From: an uncultured Faecalibacterium sp.
Lineage (GTDB): Bacteria > Bacillota > Clostridia > Oscillospirales > Ruminococcaceae
Length of the DNA stretch: 45,911 nucleotides
Reading direction: 5' to 3'
NCBI GenBank assembly: GCA_934525845.1
Contig: CAKSZS010000017.1
Location: 1 to 45,911, forward strand
A model generated the notes under the pieces. The model made no database searches, was not told the DNA's origin, and saw nothing but the letters and a program-made list of their open reading frames with translations. Below are positions 24,747-32,213 of this stretch, one piece after another. Within the stretch, counting starts at the first letter, position 1; each line of letters starts with the position of its first letter. The position numbers and the translations under genes are program-made.

Positions 24747-26333
24747 TTACACGCCCGAGGCGCCGTAGTTTGCCAGCACGCGGGCGGAAGGGTCGTTGAC
24801 GTTGCAGCCGGGCCATGCCTTGTTGGGCATCCAGAAGTCCACGATGGTGCGGCTCTGGTCGTGGTAGTACTTCTCGAAGATCTCCCGGTAGAACAGGCTC
24901 TCTTTGGTAAACGGCATACAGTGCGCCGAATAGTTTGCCCGGCGCAGCTGGAACTCTTCGTCGGTGTACAGGCTGTTGGCGTATTCTTTGATGTCGTCCA
25001 CCATGCTGTGGCCCACGGCATCCGAGAAAGCGGCCTTTTCGCGCCACAGGATCTCCGGGGGCAGCCAGTCGCCCTCAAAGGCTTTGCGCAACAGATACTT
25101 GCCCTTACCGTAGCTGTTCAGCTTTTTCTCCGGGTCAATGGCCATGACGTAGCGCACAAAGTCCAGGTCGCCGAAGGGCACGCGTGCTTCGATGCTGTTG
25201 GCAGAAATGCAGCGGTCGGCGCGGAGCACATCGTACATATACAGTTCGCGGATGCGCTTCTGGCTCTCCTGCTGGAAGGCATCGGCGGTGGGGGCGTAGT
25301 CGGTGTACTTATAGCCGAACAGCTCGTCCGAGATCTCACCGGTCAGCAGCACCCGCACGTCGGTCTGCTCGTGGATGGCCTTGCACAGCAGGTACATTCC
25401 CATGCTGGCGCGGATGGTGGTGATGTCCCAGGTGCCCAGGATACGGATGACCTCTTCCAGGCTGTTCAGCACCATCTCCCGGTTGATGATGATCTCATGG
25501 TGCTCACTGCCCAGATATTCTGCGGTCTGCCGTGCATATTTCAGGTCGATGGCATCGGTGTCCATGCCGATGGCAAAGGTGCGGATGGGCTTGCCCAGCG
25601 TCTTGGCGGCAATGGAGCAGACCAGCGAGGAGTCCAGACCTCCGGAGAGCAGGAAGCCCACCGGGGCGTCGGCATCCAGCCGCTTTTCCACACCGGCGAT
25701 CAGCTTTTCCCGGATGTTCTTCAGGGTCGTCTCCATGTCGTCTTCCATGGGAGCAGGCACATCGGCGATGTCCTCGTAGCGGACGAAACGGCCGTCGCAG
25801 TAGTAGCTTCCAATGGGGAAGGGGCGGATGTCATCGCACCAGCCGATCAGGTTCTGCATCTCGGAGGCAAACGCGATCTGGTGGCTGGACTTGGAGTAGC
25901 CGTAGAACAGCGGCCGGATGCCAATGGGGTCACGGGCGGCGATGAGCCGGTCCTTGCGGGAATCGTACAGGATCAGCGCAAACTCAGAGTCCATGTGGCG
26001 GAACATATCCAGGCCGTACTCATAGTACAGCGGCAGCAGGATCTCGCAGTCGCAGTCGGACTGGAACTTGTAGCCCCGGCGCTTCAGGATCTCTTTTTCA
26101 AAGCGGAAGCCGTACAGCTCGCCGTTGCAGACCACACAGTCGGAACCGCGGTAGAACGGCTGCATACCTTCCGGCGTCAGGCCCATGATGGCCAGACGGC
26201 CGAAGCCCATCAGGCCGAAGGGGCCTTCCACGACCCGCTGGTCGTCCGGGCCGCGCATCACGGTGCGCAGCAGATACGCTTTGAACTTGGCGGCACTCAG
26301 ATCGTGCCCGGTGTAACCCATCACACAACACAT
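24747..26333 (-). CDS. asnB: Asparagine synthetase, glutamine-hydrolysing
   Basis: A 528-residue enzyme that makes asparagine from aspartate, ATP and glutamine. The N-terminal glutaminase domain begins MCCVMG, giving Cys2 as nucleophile after Met removal, and contains CNGELYGF and RDPIGIRPLFYG; the synthetase domain has the pyrophosphate loop LSGGLDSS (about residue 228). Length is in the bacterial AsnB range. ATG 26333 follows AGAGGGG. It is preceded by a T-box leader with an Asn specifier, so it is induced when asparaginyl-tRNA is uncharged. Confidence 0.93.
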   Translation of the reverse strand: MCCVMGYTGHDLSAAKFKAYLLRTVMRGPDDQRVVEGPFGLMGFGRLAIMGLTPEGMQPFYRGSDCVVCNGELYGFRFEKEILKRRGYKFQSDCDCEILLPLYYEYGLDMFRHMDSEFALILYDSRKDRLIAARDPIGIRPLFYGYSKSSHQIAFASEMQNLIGWCDDIRPFPIGSYYCDGRFVRYEDIADVPAPMEDDMETTLKNIREKLIAGVEKRLDADAPVGFLLSGGLDSSLVCSIAAKTLGKPIRTFAIGMDTDAIDLKYARQTAEYLGSEHHEIIINREMVLNSLEEVIRILGTWDITTIRASMGMYLLCKAIHEQTDVRVLLTGEISDELFGYKYTDYAPTADAFQQESQKRIRELYMYDVLRADRCISANSIEARVPFGDLDFVRYVMAIDPEKKLNSYGKGKYLLRKAFEGDWLPPEILWREKAAFSDAVGHSMVDDIKEYANSLYTDEEFQLRRANYSAHCMPFTKESLFYREIFEKYYHDQSRTIVDFWMPNKAWPGCNVNDPSARVLANYGASGV

Positions 26334-26362
26334 ATTTCTTACCCCTCTTTTTCTCCGATGAA

Positions 26363-26650
26363 TAAAAAATACGGCAGCGCATTCATCCCGTTTTGCTAGG
26401 ACGAATATGCTGCCGTATCCGTGGTGCCACCTAAATTACCGGTATGCAGGGCATACCAGTCACTTTTGTGCGCTCTCCCCGTTGAAAGCACTGCCGCGAT
26501 AACGAGCGGCGCACGTCTGCCCCTACTGCCGCCCACGGCGGGTTCAGGGGGAAGCTCACGGGTGTTCTTCAAATTTCGTTCTCTGTGCGGCTTCCATCCT
26601 CCCGCACTCGCTGCAAAAGAACCCTGAAATTCTACTTTTCCCGGTCAATG
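26363..26650 (-). promoter_or_regulatory. T-box riboswitch (Asn) controlling asnB
   Basis: Minus-strand leader with Stem I (closing pair 26559-26562 with 26640-26643), S-turn element AGTAGA (26631-26636), specifier codon AAC at 26566-26564 followed by A, conserved AGCGAG and GGATGGAAG distal elements, the T-box GGTGGCACCACGG (26419-26431) and a terminator (26369-26418) with T-run. AAC fits asparagine and the downstream asnB. Confidence 0.92.
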
Positions 26651-26665
26651 CTTTTTCTTGCCTGC

Positions 26666-26694
26666 ATTGTATCACGGCTTTTTGCCCGTGTCAA
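26666..26694 (-). promoter_or_regulatory. Sigma70-type promoter of asnB
   Basis: TTGACA and TACAAT with a 17-base spacer on the minus strand. The -35 box lies inside the last codons of the upstream Fur-family gene. Confidence 0.8.
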
Positions 26695-27148
26695 CACAGC
26701 AGGAACATTTTTGTGCGGTTTGCTCGGGCTGGGCGTCTTTTTGTGCGCAGTGACGGCACAATCCGTACAAAACGCTGCCCTCGCACTGCAGCGTGAAGCC
26801 GTGTTCCGCCATCAGATGGGCGCGCACCTCGTCCATGAAGCGGCAGTCCAGATGGTAGATGCGGCCGCACTGCACGCATTTCAGATGCAGGTGCTCCCGG
26901 CAGTGGCGGTTCTCGTCCACATACTGGAACACAGCCTTTTCGCCCTTGTCAGCGACGTATTTCATGATGCGCTGCTCACCGGCCAGCTTGTCCAGATAGC
27001 GGTAGACCGTGGTGGGGTTGGGGCTGGCACCCTGCTCTTCCAGATGTTCCAGAATGTTGGAAGCACTGACCGCGTGCTGCCGGTTGTTGATGAGATAATC
27101 CAGGATCAGCTGGCGGGTCTTGGTGTTGTAGCCGTCGCTTCGTGCCAT
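26672..27148 (-). CDS. Fur-family metal-responsive regulator
   Basis: A 158-residue Fur/Zur/PerR-type repressor. The winged helix region includes SASNILEHLEEQGASPNPTTVYRYLDKL; the metal-binding dimerisation region has ENRHCREHLHLKCVQCGRIYHLDC, and CRHC near the end supplies the second half of the structural zinc site. A further CSCC close to the C-terminus is extra. ATG 27148 follows AAGGAAG; the longer upstream frame covers the promoter. Which metal it senses (Fe, Zn, peroxide) cannot be decided; the rich Cys set leans to Zur-like. Confidence 0.85.
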   Translation of the reverse strand: MARSDGYNTKTRQLILDYLINNRQHAVSASNILEHLEEQGASPNPTTVYRYLDKLAGEQRIMKYVADKGEKAVFQYVDENRHCREHLHLKCVQCGRIYHLDCRFMDEVRAHLMAEHGFTLQCEGSVLYGLCRHCAQKDAQPEQTAQKCSCCVDTGKKP

Positions 27149-27184
27149 GGAACAGAACACTTCCTTTTGCAACTGTTTTTCTTC

Positions 27185-27213
27185 ATTGTAGCATACTTTC
27201 CGCTTGGATGCAA
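27185..27213 (-). promoter_or_regulatory. Sigma70-type promoter of the Fur-family gene
   Basis: TTGCAT and TACAAT with a 17-base spacer on the minus strand. Confidence 0.72.
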
Positions 27214-27333
27214 AAGCCGGGCGGAAAAACACGGCACTTTGGTAACAAGCACAAAAAACGTTGTGAAATTTGGCGAAAATAAGGTGCAAAAATCCGTCAA
27301 AACGGAAAACGCGCCAAAGTTAATTAAAAAGTC

Positions 27334-27371
27334 TTGTAAAAAATGTCCTAATGTGAAATAATATATTAGGA
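27334..27371 (+). promoter_or_regulatory. Promoter and overlapping operator of the GntR-family gene
   Basis: TTGTAA (27334) and AATAAT (27357) are 17 bases apart. A perfect inverted repeat TCCTAAT (27346-27352) and ATTAGGA (27365-27371) with a 12-base gap covers the -10 region, suggesting autorepression. The rest of the 27149-27486 gap holds the fur promoter, A/T-rich DNA and a GGGCGG/CCGCCC leader hairpin. Confidence 0.5.
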
Positions 27372-27486
27372 ATACTACTTGGATTGCAGACGGGATACAA
27401 GGATGCTGTGCCAAATGGGTGCAGGGGGCGGTCATAGGAGAAGAGCCGCCCGGTTTTCCGGCTGCAGACGGATAGGAGCTGAAACA

Positions 27487-28146
27487 ATGAAAGAACTGGA
27501 GACGCAGTCCAAGCCGAGCCTGAAGCTGCAGGCATATCAGTATCTCAAGACCAGGATCCTGAACTGCGAGTACCGCCCCAATGAGTTCCTGAACGAGCAG
27601 AAACTCTGTGCGGAGATGGGTAACATCAGCCGCACCCCCATGCGGGATGCCCTGGGACGGCTGGAACAGGAAGGCCTGATCACGATCCTGCCCAAAAAGG
27701 GCCTGATGGTCTCCGGCATCACCGAAGAAGATGTGCACAGTATGTTTGAGATGCGCCTTCTGGTGGAGCCGTATGCCCTGCGTACTTATGGGGACCGCAT
27801 TCCCCGGGAGCAGCTGGAAGCCTACAAGGAACTGATGCACAACCCGGACCGCATCGGAGACTTCTGTGAGTCGGATGACGAGTTCCATGAACTGCTGATG
27901 AGCACGCTGCCCAACAAGTATCTGCGCAGTGCGTATGACCGCATCACCGGTCTGAATACCCGCTTCCGCATCATGACCGGCAAGGTGAGCATGATCAATC
28001 AGGAGCAGACCTGCGAGGAGCATCTGGAGATTCTGGATGCAGCACTGGCCGGCGATTGGGACCGCGCAGCGGATTCCCTGCAGCGCCACCTGGAGCTGGC
28101 CCGCGACAAGGCCGAGGGTGTCATCAAGGTCATCCGGCTGTGGTAA
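27487..28146 (+). CDS. GntR-family (FadR/FCD-type) transcriptional regulator
   Basis: A 219-residue regulator: N-terminal GntR winged helix (ILNCEYRPNEFLNEQKLCAEM...ISRTPMRDALGRLEQEGLI) and an all-helical FCD effector domain with MRLLVEPYALR, DDEFHELLM and EEHLEILDAALAGDWDRAADSLQRHL, the last carrying the usual metal/ligand His residues. ATG 27487 follows AGGAG. It stands alone between two terminated units, so its target genes are not evident; it probably represses its own promoter. Confidence 0.87.
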   Translation: MKELETQSKPSLKLQAYQYLKTRILNCEYRPNEFLNEQKLCAEMGNISRTPMRDALGRLEQEGLITILPKKGLMVSGITEEDVHSMFEMRLLVEPYALRTYGDRIPREQLEAYKELMHNPDRIGDFCESDDEFHELLMSTLPNKYLRSAYDRITGLNTRFRIMTGKVSMINQEQTCEEHLEILDAALAGDWDRAADSLQRHLELARDKAEGVIKVIRLW

Positions 28147-28152
28147 ATGAAT

Positions 28153-28202
28153 TGTAATCAAAAAGAAGCCCGCACGACTGTGCGGGCTTCTTTTTGATTA
28201 CA
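28153..28202. terminator. Bidirectional terminator, perfect 23-bp stem
   Basis: Arms 28153-28175 and 28180-28202 are perfectly complementary around a GACT loop, with A- and T-runs in the arms. It serves the GntR gene and the convergent aldo/keto reductase, whose stop codon lies inside the right arm. Confidence 0.92.
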
Positions 28203-29331
28203 GATGGTCTAATTCACACTGCAGCTGTACCAGTGCATCCCGGATGGGCAGTTTCTGCGGGCAGACGGCTTCACACTTGCCGCAGCGCACGCAGTGCAGA
28301 GCTTTTTCGCTGTCCGGGAAACGTTCAGCCCACTGCTTCCGGATGGCATCCGGCTGTTGGAACATCCCCAGCTTGTTCCAGATGCTGAAATTGTCCGGGA
28401 TGTCCACCCCCTTGGGGCAGGGCATACAGTAGCGGCAGCCGGTACAGCCGATCTTGATGCGGCTGTGCAGGACAGCCGAGGCCTGTGCCGCGGCGGCCTC
28501 TTCAGCGGGGGAGAGGGGCATAAAATGGTCAAAGGTAGCCAGATTGTCGGTCAGCTGATCCTCTGCGCTCATACCAGAGAGGATCACGTGCACATTTTTA
28601 CGGCTGCCCACCCAGCGCAGGGCCCAGGATGCATCGCTGGCTTCCGGGGCCAGTGCGTGGAGCGGAGCCGCTGCTTCAGCAGGCAGAGCAGCCAGGGTGC
28701 CGCCTTTGATGGGTTCCATGATGACGAGGGGAACACCGCACTCTTCGGTAAGCTGATAGCCCCGGTCGCCGCTGATCTCTTCGGCGCGGTCATCCCGGTC
28801 TAAGTAGTTGTACTGCAGCTGACAGAAGTCCCAGGGCTGATCCCGCAGGATGGCTTCAAAACCGGCGGCGTTATCATGGCAGGAAAAGCCGAAATTCCGG
28901 ATGCGCCCGGCGGCTTTCTGCTCCCACAGCCAGTCCACGATGCCCAGTGCCTTCGCCTGCTCATAGCGGGCTTTGTGCAGCGAGTGCAGCAGATAGAAAT
29001 CGATGTACGCCACGCCCAGCCGCTGGAGCTGCTCTTCAAAAATGCGCTGGGCATCTTCCAGGCTTTTGCAGAGCCACAGCGGCATTTTAGTGGCAAGATA
29101 AAAGCTGCTGCGCTCCCATTGGGCAATGACCCGCCCTACAAATGGCTCGCTCTGGCCGCTGTGATAAGGGTAGGCGGTATCGAAATAGTTCACCCCGGCA
29201 GCTTTGGCAGTGTTCAGCAAAGCTTCTGCCCGCGGTTCATCGATGGTGCCGTCTTCCTTTGTGGGAAAGCGCATACAGCCGTAGCCCAGCAGGGAAGTGT
29301 GAAGTCCGTTTTTCCAAGTGCGATATTCCAT
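28198..29331 (-). CDS. Aldo/keto reductase with C-terminal 4Fe-4S domain
   Basis: A 377-residue protein. The N-terminal TIM barrel has the AKR residues: GYGCMRFP, FDTAYPYHSGQSE (catalytic Asp and Tyr), a Lys in LATKMPLW and LLHSLH. The C-terminal part has CTGCRYCMPCPKGVDIP and CVRCGKCEAVCPQKL, two cluster-binding motifs as in the YakC/ferredoxin-fused AKR group of anaerobes. It likely reduces aldehydes or ketones with electrons from NADPH or ferredoxin. ATG 29331 follows AGAAAAGAG. Confidence 0.87.
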   Translation of the reverse strand: MEYRTWKNGLHTSLLGYGCMRFPTKEDGTIDEPRAEALLNTAKAAGVNYFDTAYPYHSGQSEPFVGRVIAQWERSSFYLATKMPLWLCKSLEDAQRIFEEQLQRLGVAYIDFYLLHSLHKARYEQAKALGIVDWLWEQKAAGRIRNFGFSCHDNAAGFEAILRDQPWDFCQLQYNYLDRDDRAEEISGDRGYQLTEECGVPLVIMEPIKGGTLAALPAEAAAPLHALAPEASDASWALRWVGSRKNVHVILSGMSAEDQLTDNLATFDHFMPLSPAEEAAAAQASAVLHSRIKIGCTGCRYCMPCPKGVDIPDNFSIWNKLGMFQQPDAIRKQWAERFPDSEKALHCVRCGKCEAVCPQKLPIRDALVQLQCELDHL

Positions 29332-29342
29332 ACTCTTTTCTG

Positions 29343-29370
29343 CGGCGGGGACTTGACCGAAACCCCGCCG
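29343..29370 (-). promoter_or_regulatory. Leader hairpin of the aldo/keto reductase
   Basis: An 8-bp perfect G/C stem with a 12-base loop between the promoter and the ribosome site, without a T-run. Possibly an RNA stability or translation control element. Confidence 0.4.
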
Positions 29371-29387
29371 TTCCTCCTGTTGGAATC

Positions 29388-29396
29388 AGTATAGCA
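29388..29396 (-). promoter_or_regulatory. Extended -10 promoter of the aldo/keto reductase
   Basis: TGCTATACT on the minus strand with no good -35; leader about 50 nt. Confidence 0.55.
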
Positions 29397-29424
29397 TAGT
29401 TTTTGAATGCCGAAAAGATGCGAA

Positions 29425-29582
29425 CCCTCTCAGTCATCGCTGCGCGATGCCAGCTCTCCCGAGGGGAGAGCTTTATGAGCGGGTACGGAAACAGTTTTCC
29501 TTCCCTGTCAAGAAAAGCCGAACCGTCAGATGGATAAAAGCTCCCCCTTTCGGGGGAGCTGGCGCGTTAGCGCCTGAGAGGG
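29425..29582. repeat. Palindromic MITE-like repeat, copy 1
   Basis: A 158-bp element with ends CCCTCTCAG and CTGAGAGGG-like inverted termini and internal paired blocks GCCAGCTCTCCC and GGGGGAGCTGGC. It codes for nothing. The same architecture recurs at 43761-43900. Confidence 0.8.
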
Positions 29583-29587
29583 TCAAC

Positions 29588-29621
29588 AAAAAAGGTGCCC
29601 GCACCTTTCGGTACGGGCACC
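29588..29621 (-). terminator. Terminator of the rplJ-rplL operon
   Basis: Stem 29594-29605 with 29610-29621, one mismatch, followed on the minus strand by TTTTTT. Confidence 0.85.
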
Positions 29622-29660
29622 TCATTGTTCAAGAATGAACGACTCTCAGAAGAGATTCAA

Positions 29661-30035
29661 TTACTTGATCTCGACCTTAGCGCCAGCCTCGGTCAGCTTC
29701 TTCTGGATGTCCTCAGCCTCAGCCTTGGAGACCTTCTCCTTGATAGCCTTGGGAGCGCCATCGACGATAGCCTTAGCTTCCTTCAGGCCCAGACCGGTGA
29801 TCTCCTTCACCAGCTTGATGACCTGCATCTTGGTAGCGCCAGCCTCAGCCAGGATGACGTCGAACTCGGTCTTCTCTTCCTCAGCGGCAGCAGCAGCGCC
29901 AGCAGCAGCGGGAGCAGCAGCAGCAACAGCGGAAACACCGAACTCTTCGCAGTAAGCGTCGATCAGTTCCTTCAGCTCCAGAACGGACAGCTCCTTGACG
30001 GAGTCGATGATGGCAGTAATCTTCTCAGAAGCCAT
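29661..30035 (-). CDS. rplL: Ribosomal protein bL12 (L7/L12)
   Basis: A 124-residue stalk protein: N-terminal dimerisation helix region, an Ala-rich hinge (AAAAPAAAGAAAAA) and the conserved C-terminal domain EKTEFDVILAEAGATKMQ through KIVEIK-like end. It recruits translation factors to the 50S subunit. ATG 30035 follows TTGGAGGG. Co-transcribed with rplJ. Confidence 0.97.
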   Translation of the reverse strand: MASEKITAIIDSVKELSVLELKELIDAYCEEFGVSAVAAAAPAAAGAAAAAEEEKTEFDVILAEAGATKMQVIKLVKEITGLGLKEAKAIVDGAPKAIKEKVSKAEAEDIQKKLTEAGAKVEIK

Positions 30036-30105
30036 GGTAATAACCCTCCAATATAAATGGTTTTGTTTGTTGATTTCAAGTGTTTAAGCAGCAGTCACGC
30101 AGCGA

Positions 30106-30621
30106 TCAGGCAGCGGGCTCCTCCTGCTTGTCGGCATAAGCCTGCATTGCAACGGCCAGACCAGACAGAGTGCTGGTGAGGGCGCCTGCAAACATGGACA
30201 GCATACCTTCGCGGTTGGGCAGCTTTGCGATGGCGTTGGTCTCGGCAGCGTCCATGACCTTGCCTTCCATGAAGCCAGCCTTCACGACGAACTTCTTGGA
30301 CTTATCGCCATCCTGGTACTTGCACAGGATGCGGGCAGCGGACATGGGGTCCTCTTCGTGAGCAAAAGCGATAGCGGTATCGCCCTTGAACTGCTCAGCC
30401 AGGCCCTCCAGAGAGGTACCCTTGACAGCCAGACGCAGCATGGTGTTCTTCACGACCATGTAATCGACGCCTGCCTCACGCAGCTCCTTACGGAGCTTGG
30501 TGTCGTTCTCGACGTTAATGCCGCCGTAAGCGACGACGCAGCCGGAAACCGCACTCTCAAACTTTGCCTTCAGATCAGCGACATAAGCCTGCTTCTCAGA
30601 AAGAATCTTTGCACTGGGCAT
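30106..30621 (-). CDS. rplJ: Ribosomal protein uL10
   Basis: A 171-residue stalk base protein that binds 23S rRNA and L12 dimers; includes YMVVKNTMLRLAVKGT and the C-terminal L12-binding helix. ATG 30621 follows GAGGTGAAA. It is preceded by its own promoter and a structured leader with a terminator-like hairpin, the known arrangement for autoregulation by the L10-L12 complex. Confidence 0.97.
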   Translation of the reverse strand: MPSAKILSEKQAYVADLKAKFESAVSGCVVAYGGINVENDTKLRKELREAGVDYMVVKNTMLRLAVKGTSLEGLAEQFKGDTAIAFAHEEDPMSAARILCKYQDGDKSKKFVVKAGFMEGKVMDAAETNAIAKLPNREGMLSMFAGALTSTLSGLAVAMQAYADKQEEPAA

Positions 30622-30795
30622 TCGGTTTCACCTCGTTTCAAAAACTTGTATCAAAAACCGGAGTCGGCATAAAAAAAGCCTCTTTCCCGCACTTGGCCGA
30701 GAAAGAGGCATAAAACAACTTTACGCACGTTTCTCGGCAGGCGGCATAGCCTTACGCTGGACTCCAGCACCTGCTGTCTCAAAAACAGCATGATT
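30622..30795 (-). promoter_or_regulatory. L10 leader (ribosomal autoregulatory leader)
   Basis: The minus-strand leader has an upstream structured segment including GCTGGAGTCCAGC and a 9-bp stem (30678-30686 with 30701-30709) followed by a seven-base T-run. This fits the L10 leader type, in which excess L10-L12 promotes early termination or blocks translation. Confidence 0.8.
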
Positions 30796-30824
30796 ATTCT
30801 ACCGCAAACGTGCGGTGTTGTCAA
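30796..30824 (-). promoter_or_regulatory. Sigma70-type promoter of rplJ-rplL
   Basis: TTGACA and TAGAAT spaced by 17 bases on the minus strand. Confidence 0.8.
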
Positions 30825-30850
30825 GTACTTTTTGAAAATTTCTGACAAAA

Positions 30851-30882
30851 TTTTTCTGCTGCCCCGAAGGACAACAGAAAAA
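30851..30882 (-). terminator. Terminator after rplA
   Basis: A 14-bp stem with wobble pairs around a TTCG loop, 17 bases past the rplA stop, followed by TTTT on the minus strand. Confidence 0.6.
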
Positions 30883-30898
30883 CACTCAGAACTTCAAA

Positions 30899-31591
30899 TT
30901 AGACACCGTACTTCAGGGTGTTCAGACGGATGCCAGGGCCCATGGTGGTAGCGATGGTAGCGCTCTTGAAGTAGGTACCCTTTGCTGCAGCGGGCTTTGC
31001 CTTGGCAATCGCCTCCATCACAGTGTCCAGGTTGGTGTACAGCTTCTCTGCACCGAAAGAAGCCTTGCCCACGGGCACATGGATGATGTTCTGCTTGTCC
31101 AGACGGTACTCGATCTTACCAGCCTTAGCCTCGCTGACAGCCTTGCCCAGATCGGGAGCCACAGTGCCGGCCTTGGGGTTGGGCATCAGGCCACGGGGGC
31201 CCAGAACCTTACCCAGACGGCCAACGCGGCCCATCATATCGGGGGTGGTCACGACGACGTCAAAATCCATGAAGCCGCCGGCGATCTTTGCGATCAGCTC
31301 GTCATCGCCAACGATATCAGCGCCAGCAGCCTCGGCAGCAGCAGCTGCGGGGCCCTTAGCAATAGCGCAGACGCGGACGGTCTTGCCGGTGCCGTTGGGC
31401 AGAACGACAGCGCCGCGGACCTGCTGGTCAGCGTGACGGCCATCAACGCCCAGACGGACGTGCAGCTCGACGGTCTCGTCGAACTTGGCGGAAGCGGTCT
31501 TGCAAGCCAGCTCCAGAGCCTCGTTCACATCGTATGCCTTAGTAGAATCGACCAGCTTTGCAGCGTCGACATAGTGCTTGCCATGTTTCAT
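30899..31591 (-). CDS. rplA: Ribosomal protein uL1
   Basis: A 230-residue protein with the L1 signature in MMGRVGRLGKVLGPRGLMPN and the start MKHGKHYVDAAKLVD. It forms the L1 stalk near the E site and is often a translational repressor of the L11-L1 operon. ATG 31591 follows AGGAGGATATAC. Directly downstream of rplK. Confidence 0.97.
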   Translation of the reverse strand: MKHGKHYVDAAKLVDSTKAYDVNEALELACKTASAKFDETVELHVRLGVDGRHADQQVRGAVVLPNGTGKTVRVCAIAKGPAAAAAEAAGADIVGDDELIAKIAGGFMDFDVVVTTPDMMGRVGRLGKVLGPRGLMPNPKAGTVAPDLGKAVSEAKAGKIEYRLDKQNIIHVPVGKASFGAEKLYTNLDTVMEAIAKAKPAAAKGTYFKSATIATTMGPGIRLNTLKYGV

Positions 31592-31648
31592 TGTATATCC
31601 TCCTGTGTGGTCATGCGGGCAGTGTTATGCCCTCCCACTGTTTATGTC

Positions 31649-32074
31649 TCAGCCCTCGACGGTGACGCCCATGGAACGGCAGGTGCCGCGGACCATGCTG
31701 CAGGCAGCTTCCAGAGAAGCAGCGTTCAGGTCGGGCATCTTGGTCTTGGCGATCTCCTCCACCTGAGCGGCGGTCAGAGAAGCAACCTTTTCCTTGTTGG
31801 GCTTGCCGGAAGCGGTGTTGATGCCAGCGGCCTTCTTGATCAGAACGGCTGCCGGAGGAGTCTTGGTGATGAAGCTGAAGGAACGGTCAGCGTAAACGGT
31901 GATGACGACGGGGATCACGTAGCCCATCTGGTTCTTGGTACGCTCGTTGAACTCCTTGGTGAACGCCATGATGTTGACGCCCTTCTGACCCAGAGCAGGG
32001 CCAACAGGGGGAGCCGGAGTCGCCTTGCCGGCCTCGATCTGCAGCTTAATGTAGCCAGTAACTTTCTGTGCCAT
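31649..32074 (-). CDS. rplK: Ribosomal protein uL11
   Basis: A 141-residue protein with the N-terminal Pro-rich segment GKATPAPPVGPALGQKGVNI and the rRNA-binding C-terminus ending GTCRSMGVTVEG. ATG 32074 was chosen: it follows TTGGAGGTGC and gives the normal family N-terminus AQKVTGYIKLQI; the longer frame reads leader sequence. Confidence 0.97.
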   Translation of the reverse strand: MAQKVTGYIKLQIEAGKATPAPPVGPALGQKGVNIMAFTKEFNERTKNQMGYVIPVVITVYADRSFSFITKTPPAAVLIKKAAGINTASGKPNKEKVASLTAAQVEEIAKTKMPDLNAASLEAACSMVRGTCRSMGVTVEG

Positions 32075-32109
32075 AGTAAATGCACCTCCAAAAATCTGTG
32101 GTGAGTTGC

Positions 32110-32180
32110 GGCGCGGTGTTTCCGCGCCTCCCACGAGCATATGCACGATGCATACGCTCTATAAGAACCGCACTGCGGTC
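32110..32180 (-). promoter_or_regulatory. Three successive hairpins in the nusG-rplK spacer
   Basis: Stems at 32110-32128 (GGCGCGG/CCGCGCC), 32135-32159 (around a TCG/CGA loop) and 32166-32180 (ACCGCA/TGCGGT). No T-runs follow. The position upstream of rplK-rplA would suit an L1-binding autoregulatory site, but no direct rRNA mimic was proven. Confidence 0.4.
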
Positions 32181-32213
32181 TTACCTTGGTTGAACGGTTT
32201 GTTTGCCGGTTGG

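Noticed and set aside
28184..28200. T-rich stretch with the stop of the aldo/keto reductase as evidence for a frameshift
   Set aside because: The frame is intact; the stop simply lies inside the shared 23-bp terminator arm.
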